Source of the DNA: JAFGNW01 sp964618515
Lineage (GTDB): Bacteria; Zixibacteria; MSB-5A5; GN15; FEB-12
NCBI GenBank assembly: GCA_964618515.1
Contig: CAZUAS010000064.1
Location: 1-17,049 of the forward strand
Reading direction: 5' to 3'
DNA: 17,049 nt
Translations under genes and position numbers: made by a program
Shown: positions 13,092 to 17,049 of the stretch, in pieces
Layout of the letters: every line of letters starts with the position of its first letter
Position numbering within the stretch: the stretch's first letter is position 1
The notes under the pieces: model-generated
What the model was told of the DNA's origin: nothing
Database searches by the model: none
The model's input: only the letters and a program-made list of their open reading frames with translations

Positions 13092-15422
13092 ATGCCTAGT
13101 TTCACAATAGATGGCATTTCGTCGGGAATAGACACAACCTCGTACATAAATGCTATCATTCAGTTTGAACGGCAGCCTGCAGTTCTGATGGAGAATGAAC
13201 AGGCTGAAAAGACAAACGTCGTTTCAGCGCTTAAGGCTCTCCAGGCTAAAATACTGGCCCTTTCAACCGAGGCTTCCCGATTAAGTTATGCCCGGGCTTT
13301 CGAATCCGCCTCGGTGGTAGTTTCCGACGAAGCCGTCCTTACCGCAACCTCGTCCGGACGGGTAAGCACCGGTTCGTATGATTTGCGGGTGGTTGCCCTG
13401 GCCCGTAATCATCAACTGGCTTCGCAGGGTATTTCCGACCAGTCGCTGTCGTCGTTCGGGACCGGAACTATTTCTTTAAAAGTTGGCAATAATTCCCTGA
13501 CCACCATTACTATTGATTCCGGAAATAACTCCCTGGTGGGTATAAAGAATGCCATCAATAATGCCAAAATCGGAGTAACGGCTTCCATTGTCAACGACGG
13601 TTCTTCGTCCAATCCCTACCGTCTGGTATTGAGCGCCGATAAGACCGGAGCCGCCAATAAAATTACCGTTTCTACCAATTTGAACGGAGGCGTTGGCCTT
13701 AATTTTGACACCGCTTCGTTTGATATCCCGGAACTCGTTAGTACGAACTCAGGTACCGACACTAAAATTTCTCTGGGCAGTACTGCTGCTTATTCGGGTA
13801 CGGAAAATAAAATATATACTTTTACGGTGGCCGGAACCGGTTCCCAGACGGTCGGCACTGACAATATTACCGTTAACTGGACTGATGGCATCAATTCGGG
13901 GTCCATCCTGGTAACACAGGCAGACAGCGAAGTCGAGCTGGTGGGACCAGGGGCGGACGGTCTTAAATTGAGTTTTTCTGCGGGGGAACTCAACGCCGGG
14001 GATACTTTCCAGGTGGCCGGTTTTGCACCATTGCTTCAGGAAGCTGCTGATGCTAAACTGACTATCGGGTCATCCGGCGGCACCGGTTCACCCATTACTA
14101 TTACTTCGGAAACCAATACCTTCAAAGATGTCATAAGCGGTTTGACATTGAATATTAAGAAGGAAAGTACGGTTGGAGAAACCGTCAATATTACCACCGA
14201 TGTTGATGTGGCCGGAATAAAAGACACCATCGAAACCTTCATCCAGCGTTACAACGACGTGATTGATTATATTGACACTCAAAACACCTATAATACGGAA
14301 ACCGGTGAATCCGGAGTTCTGTTCGCTGATTATACGGTTCAAATAATGCAAAACTCATTAAGGCGGAGTTTTACTTCGAAAATTGACGGCATTGACTCAC
14401 AATACAATCAACTCTATGCCATCGGTATCAGAACCGGTAGCGACGGCAAGTTGTCCATTAAAGACAGCAGCCGCCTTGAAGAGGCCTTAAGAAACAATCT
14501 GGATGATGTTATTAAACTGTTCACCAATTCCGGCAACAGCACCAACGCCGCTATTTCTTTCGTTTCCTCTACGGCTGAAACCAAAGTCGGTGAATATGAA
14601 GTGAATATCACGAGGGCGGCTACTCGGGGACGTTTCCAAGGCAGCGGCATAGCTGACCCGGCTTTCACTCCGATTACCCTGACCAGCGCCAACAACAGGT
14701 TACGTTTTTCGATTGACGGCCTGGAGTCGGAGGATATCGTTCTGACGGAAAAGACTTATAATTCTTCGGAAGAACTGGTCAGCGAGTTACAGGCCAAGAT
14801 AAACAGTGACCCGAGAATCGGGAACCGGGGATTGACCGTGGAGTGGGTGAGTACCGGCAATACCGGGTATTTGAATCTGCAGAGCTCTACCTATGGCTCC
14901 GGTTCGAAGGTCAATATCAAGACTGCTGTTTCCAGTTCGGCGTTTGCTGTTCTGGGACTTTTGAACGGCGCCAGTCATGATGGCCTTGATGTTCAGGGAA
15001 CGATTAACGGAGAAGCGGCTGAAGGTAAGGGACAGATTTTAACCGGTAAAACCGGAAATCCCAATACGGACGGCTTGAAGGTAAAAGTGACTCTGGATGC
15101 CTCGCAGCTGCTTGACGGCGCGGAAGGTACGATTACCCTGTCCAACGGAGCTGCAGCCCGGCTGGATAATCTTTTAGATAGTATTACCCGGTCCGGTGAC
15201 GGCCTTTTGAGCCGGCGTATTAAAAGTTATGAAAATCAGGTTAATAATCTGAAGGAAAGGATCAGCGAGTTCGATGAACGGCTGGAGTTAAGGCGGGAAT
15301 CGCTGGTTGTCAAATTTAATAAAATGGAAGAAATATTGAGTGAACTCAGCGCTACCAGTGAATACCTGACCAGCCAGCTTGATAATATTCAGGTTAATTG
15401 GAAATTCAACAGCAATAAATAG
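13092..15422 (+). CDS. fliD: FliD, filament cap protein (hook-associated protein 2), enlarged
   Basis: A 776-residue cap protein, against about 450-500 in many bacteria. FliD_N lies at about 1-110 (FTIDGISSGIDTTSYINAII, 4-23, and YDLRVVALARNHQLAS). A flagellin-IN-like module follows at 125-200 (NSLVGIKNAINNAKIGVTAS). FliD_C runs from about 318 (ADAKLTIG) through IKDTIETFIQRYNDVIDYI and DGKLSIKDSSRLEEAL to about 480. It then appears to be interrupted by a beta-rich insertion (about 485-685) and resumes with LDNLLDSITRSGDGLLSRRI and a coiled-coil end (710-765). FliD forms the cap under which flagellin folds at the filament tip. It lacks a signal peptide, as expected for flagellar export. The ribosome site (AGAAG) is weak. 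fliS follows after 14 bases. Confidence 0.94.
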   Translation: MPSFTIDGISSGIDTTSYINAIIQFERQPAVLMENEQAEKTNVVSALKALQAKILALSTEASRLSYARAFESASVVVSDEAVLTATSSGRVSTGSYDLRVVALARNHQLASQGISDQSLSSFGTGTISLKVGNNSLTTITIDSGNNSLVGIKNAINNAKIGVTASIVNDGSSSNPYRLVLSADKTGAANKITVSTNLNGGVGLNFDTASFDIPELVSTNSGTDTKISLGSTAAYSGTENKIYTFTVAGTGSQTVGTDNITVNWTDGINSGSILVTQADSEVELVGPGADGLKLSFSAGELNAGDTFQVAGFAPLLQEAADAKLTIGSSGGTGSPITITSETNTFKDVISGLTLNIKKESTVGETVNITTDVDVAGIKDTIETFIQRYNDVIDYIDTQNTYNTETGESGVLFADYTVQIMQNSLRRSFTSKIDGIDSQYNQLYAIGIRTGSDGKLSIKDSSRLEEALRNNLDDVIKLFTNSGNSTNAAISFVSSTAETKVGEYEVNITRAATRGRFQGSGIADPAFTPITLTSANNRLRFSIDGLESEDIVLTEKTYNSSEELVSELQAKINSDPRIGNRGLTVEWVSTGNTGYLNLQSSTYGSGSKVNIKTAVSSSAFAVLGLLNGASHDGLDVQGTINGEAAEGKGQILTGKTGNPNTDGLKVKVTLDASQLLDGAEGTITLSNGAAARLDNLLDSITRSGDGLLSRRIKSYENQVNNLKERISEFDERLELRRESLVVKFNKMEEILSELSATSEYLTSQLDNIQVNWKFNSNK

Positions 15423-15436
15423 GAACTTTTATACCG

Positions 15437-15874
15437 GTGAAAATTAAAGAATATCATCGCATTGATACCCTGGGTAAATCACCTCTTGACCTTGTTATAA
15501 TGGTTTACGATGGCGCCATCAAATCCCTTAACCAAGCTAAGGAATATTATCATAATAAAGAAACTCAGAAAGGTTATGATGAACTGGAAAAAACCCGGAA
15601 ATTCATGACCCATCTCTATACTACTCTTGATCTGGAAAAAGGCGGGGAGATAGCTGAACAATTACGTAAATTATATGTTTTTGTACTTACCCAGGTAGAT
15701 GTTATTAAAGCTACCAAAGATTTGAAGAAAATTGACGATAATATTAAAATATTGAACAATCTGCGTTCCGGATGGGTAAGCCTTAAGAAAAAGGGTGTTG
15801 AAGCCGTAGGAAACGGTTCGAAAAAAGAAGAAGCCGTCCCGGCCGGGGCAAGTCAATTTACTACTTCTGCCTGA
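15437..15874 (+). CDS. fliS: FliS, flagellin export chaperone
   Basis: A 145-residue helical protein starting at GTG, with AGGAAC (15421-15426) upstream overlapping the end of fliD. It shows the FliS pattern: KEYHRIDTLGKSPLDLVIMV with YDGAIKSLNQA (4-34), a central helix, LYTTLDLEKGGEIAEQLRKL (about 60-79), and the closing LRSGWVSL motif. FliS wraps the C-terminal disordered helix of flagellin in the cytoplasm, preventing premature polymerisation and feeding it to the export gate. In some bacteria it also affects the FliW interaction. The C terminus has a short Ala/Gly/Lys-rich tail. The fliC-fliD-fliS order is the usual one, and the stop overlaps the next gene's first possible start (TGATG at 15872-15876). 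Confidence 0.93.
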   Translation: MKIKEYHRIDTLGKSPLDLVIMVYDGAIKSLNQAKEYYHNKETQKGYDELEKTRKFMTHLYTTLDLEKGGEIAEQLRKLYVFVLTQVDVIKATKDLKKIDDNIKILNNLRSGWVSLKKKGVEAVGNGSKKEEAVPAGASQFTTSA

Positions 15875-16347
15875 TGCGGGGCGTTATGAATAACATGAAC
15901 AGCAATGCCATTACACAACTGGAGCAGGAACTTCTCCAGATATTAAAGGAAGAATACTCTTTTTACCAGTCTTTATATATCCTTCTGGATAAACAGCGGG
16001 ATTATATCAAGTTTAACAAGGATGAGCACCTGCTGGACCTCTATGCGGAAATAGAACGGTGCCAGAAGAGAATACAGGATTCCGAAAACAAGATTTCGAG
16101 TATCCAGAACAAGAATCCCAAACTTTTCCGGATTGCCGCCATTCCTCCGGAAATAAAGAAAATGGTCAATTGTATCGTGACACTGGTAAAAAAGAATATC
16201 AACCTGGTGACGGAGAATGAAGATTATGTCAAAGACCGTCACGAGCGGATAAAAATGGAGTTAAATGAGCTTAAAAGCAGCCGGAAGATATTACAGTATC
16301 TGCGCGAAGTTGATGCTTCGCCGCAGTTTGTTGACGGCAAGAAATAA
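15874..16347 (+). CDS. Second FlgN/FliT-like flagellar chaperone
   Basis: Up to 157 residues; the first ATG overlaps the fliS stop, while the ATG at 15886 has a nearer GGGG ribosome site and gives 153. The protein is helical and coiled-coil forming, with a Glu/Leu-rich first helix (ITQLEQELLQILKEEYSFYQ), a second helix around ERCQKRIQDSENKIS, and a long final helix, ending SPQFVDGKK. The layout is that of the FlgN superfamily and resembles the first flgN gene, including a similar basic terminus. Its place after fliD-fliS is where many bacteria have fliT, the FliD chaperone. The likely role is cytoplasmic chaperone for FliD or another axial protein. Whether it should be named FlgN or FliT cannot be decided from the sequence. 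Confidence 0.68.
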   Translation: MRGVMNNMNSNAITQLEQELLQILKEEYSFYQSLYILLDKQRDYIKFNKDEHLLDLYAEIERCQKRIQDSENKISSIQNKNPKLFRIAAIPPEIKKMVNCIVTLVKKNINLVTENEDYVKDRHERIKMELNELKSSRKILQYLREVDASPQFVDGKK

Positions 16348-16404
16348 CGGAAATTTTTACTGGTAAGTATACTATTTTCACCCGTTATAGGAAGAGGTGA
16401 GAAC

Positions 16405-16782
16405 ATGAAAATAGGACCTTTGACAGGTAAATGGCCGCTTCAGGCATTATATGAAAAAACAAGACTATTGCCCGAAGCCGGAGAAAAAAATTGCGAAGAG
16501 AAAAAGGACAGGGTTGAAATTTCTCAGGAAGCCCGGAAAATGTTGGCGGAACTGGCTGACCGTACTCTTAAGCAGAATAGCGGCCGGAAGGTTCCTGCGG
16601 AAGAAATTACTGCGGCTGAGCCTGAGATAAAAGATGCCGAAAAAGGGGAAAAAGCGGAGCGAACCCTGACCCCGGAAAGATTAGCCGAAATACAACAGCG
16701 TATAAAAACTGGTTTTTATGAACGCCCGGAGATAAAAAATAAAATTATTGACAGATTAACCGATGATATGAATAAAGAATGA
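16405..16782 (+). CDS. flgM: FlgM-like anti-sigma-28 factor
   Basis: A 125-residue hydrophilic protein. After a short N terminus (MKIGPLTGKW), residues 35-44 read DRVEISQEAR, the conserved N-terminal FlgM-type motif. A charged, probably disordered Lys/Glu/Ala stretch follows (about 52-86). The C-terminal helices ERLAEIQQRIKTGFYERPEI (91-110) and KIIDRLTDD match the sigma-28-binding part of FlgM, including the GxYxxxPEI turn. FlgM holds sigma-28 inactive until the hook is complete and then leaves through the export channel. That fits the two sigma-28-type promoters in this window. It is longer than typical FlgM (about 90-100). The ribosome site GAGGTGA (16394-16400) is good. The assignment rests on short motifs, so it is likely rather than certain. 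Confidence 0.7.
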   Translation: MKIGPLTGKWPLQALYEKTRLLPEAGEKNCEEKKDRVEISQEARKMLAELADRTLKQNSGRKVPAEEITAAEPEIKDAEKGEKAERTLTPERLAEIQQRIKTGFYERPEIKNKIIDRLTDDMNKE

Positions 16783-16799
16783 AAGGTTAAGAAGGGGCA

Positions 16800-17049
16800 A
16801 TGACGACTGAAACGATGGACAATAAAGTCAAGCAGGTTGTATCTAATATCAGAAACCTGCCCACCCCGCCTATTGTCTTTCATCAAATTCAGAAAGTTAT
16901 AAAGGACCCGAAGGTTTCGGCGGGACAGATTGCTTCAATTTTATCCGAAGACCCGGCGATGTCGGTGAAAGTACTCAAGCTGACCAATTCCGCTTTTTAC
17001 GGCTTGTCCCGCGAAATCGAATCGGTTAAGCAGGCGGTGGTTATTATCG
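16800..17049 (+). CDS. HDOD-domain protein (5' end only)
   Basis: An ATG at 16800 opens a frame that runs 83 codons to the window end. From residue about 17 it matches the start of an HDOD domain: RNLPTPPIVFHQIQKVI (18-34), then SAGQIASILSEDPAMSVKVL (40-59), KLTNSAFYGL (60-69), and a segment leading toward the expected AVxxLG motif. HDOD proteins are enzymatically inactive relatives of HD-domain phosphodiesterases, found in signalling proteins and often near motility genes. Any C-terminal output domain would lie beyond the window. AAGGGG (16792-16797) lies very close to the ATG; the in-frame ATG at 16815 is an alternative start. It begins 17 bases after flgM, so the two may be cotranscribed. 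Confidence 0.88.
   Translation, partial: MTTETMDNKVKQVVSNIRNLPTPPIVFHQIQKVIKDPKVSAGQIASILSEDPAMSVKVLKLTNSAFYGLSREIESVKQAVVII

Noticed and set aside
1..17049. CRISPR arrays, tRNA or rRNA genes, insertion sequences
   Set aside because: No direct-repeat/spacer array, cloverleaf, rRNA signature or transposase frame was seen; the window is a dense, colinear flagellar cluster.

Overview
The window is one continuous, all-plus-strand stretch of a flagellar gene cluster from a diderm bacterium. FlgA, FlgH (L ring) and FlgI (P ring) imply an outer membrane and a peptidoglycan layer. FliW with CsrA, and a FlgJ carrying a lytic transglycosylase instead of a glucosaminidase domain, argue against an enteric gammaproteobacterium. 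Base composition is moderate, and a 10-N scaffold gap suggests a draft or metagenome assembly. A deltaproteobacterial-type or candidate-phylum lineage (for example Zixibacteria-like) would fit, but the taxonomic call is only inference.

Layout. Positions 1-2853 hold the end of the rod/ring operon: flgA (3' end), flgH, flgI and flgJ. A good sigma-28-type promoter begins inside the flgJ stop codon (2851-2877). It precedes flgN, flgK, csrA, flgL and fliW (2911-7624), which encode hook-junction proteins, their chaperone and the CsrA/FliW regulatory pair. Positions 7625-7822 contain a strongly foldable RNA element and a possible 41-codon ORF that overlaps the next gene by one base in TAATG. That next gene (7823-10531) encodes a large GT2 glycosyltransferase with TPR repeats. 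A 277-base leader with a sigma-28-like promoter precedes a 728-residue flagellin (10809-12995), which is followed by a strong stem-loop. Then come fliD (cap), fliS (flagellin chaperone), a second FlgN/FliT-like chaperone, a FlgM-like anti-sigma-28 factor, and the start of an HDOD-domain gene cut by the window end.

How they work together. The genes cover the late stage of flagellar assembly: ring completion, hook-filament junction (FlgK, FlgL), cap (FliD), filament (FliC), their chaperones (FlgN, FliS, FliT-like), probable flagellin glycosylation (GT2-TPR), and two checkpoints. One checkpoint is FlgM acting on sigma-28. The other is the FliW-CsrA-flagellin partner switch. The most striking sequence observations concern the second checkpoint. 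The Shine-Dalgarno of csrA sits in a compact hairpin whose pentaloop is AAGGA, and the Shine-Dalgarno of the flagellin gene sits in the loop of a 6-bp hairpin. A second GGA-loop hairpin lies about 90 bases further upstream in the flagellin leader. These are classic CsrA target shapes, next to a CsrA with an unusual 45-50 residue charged tail. FlgL, FliC and FliD are all much longer than usual because of inserted beta-rich modules, several resembling the flagellin hook IN motif.
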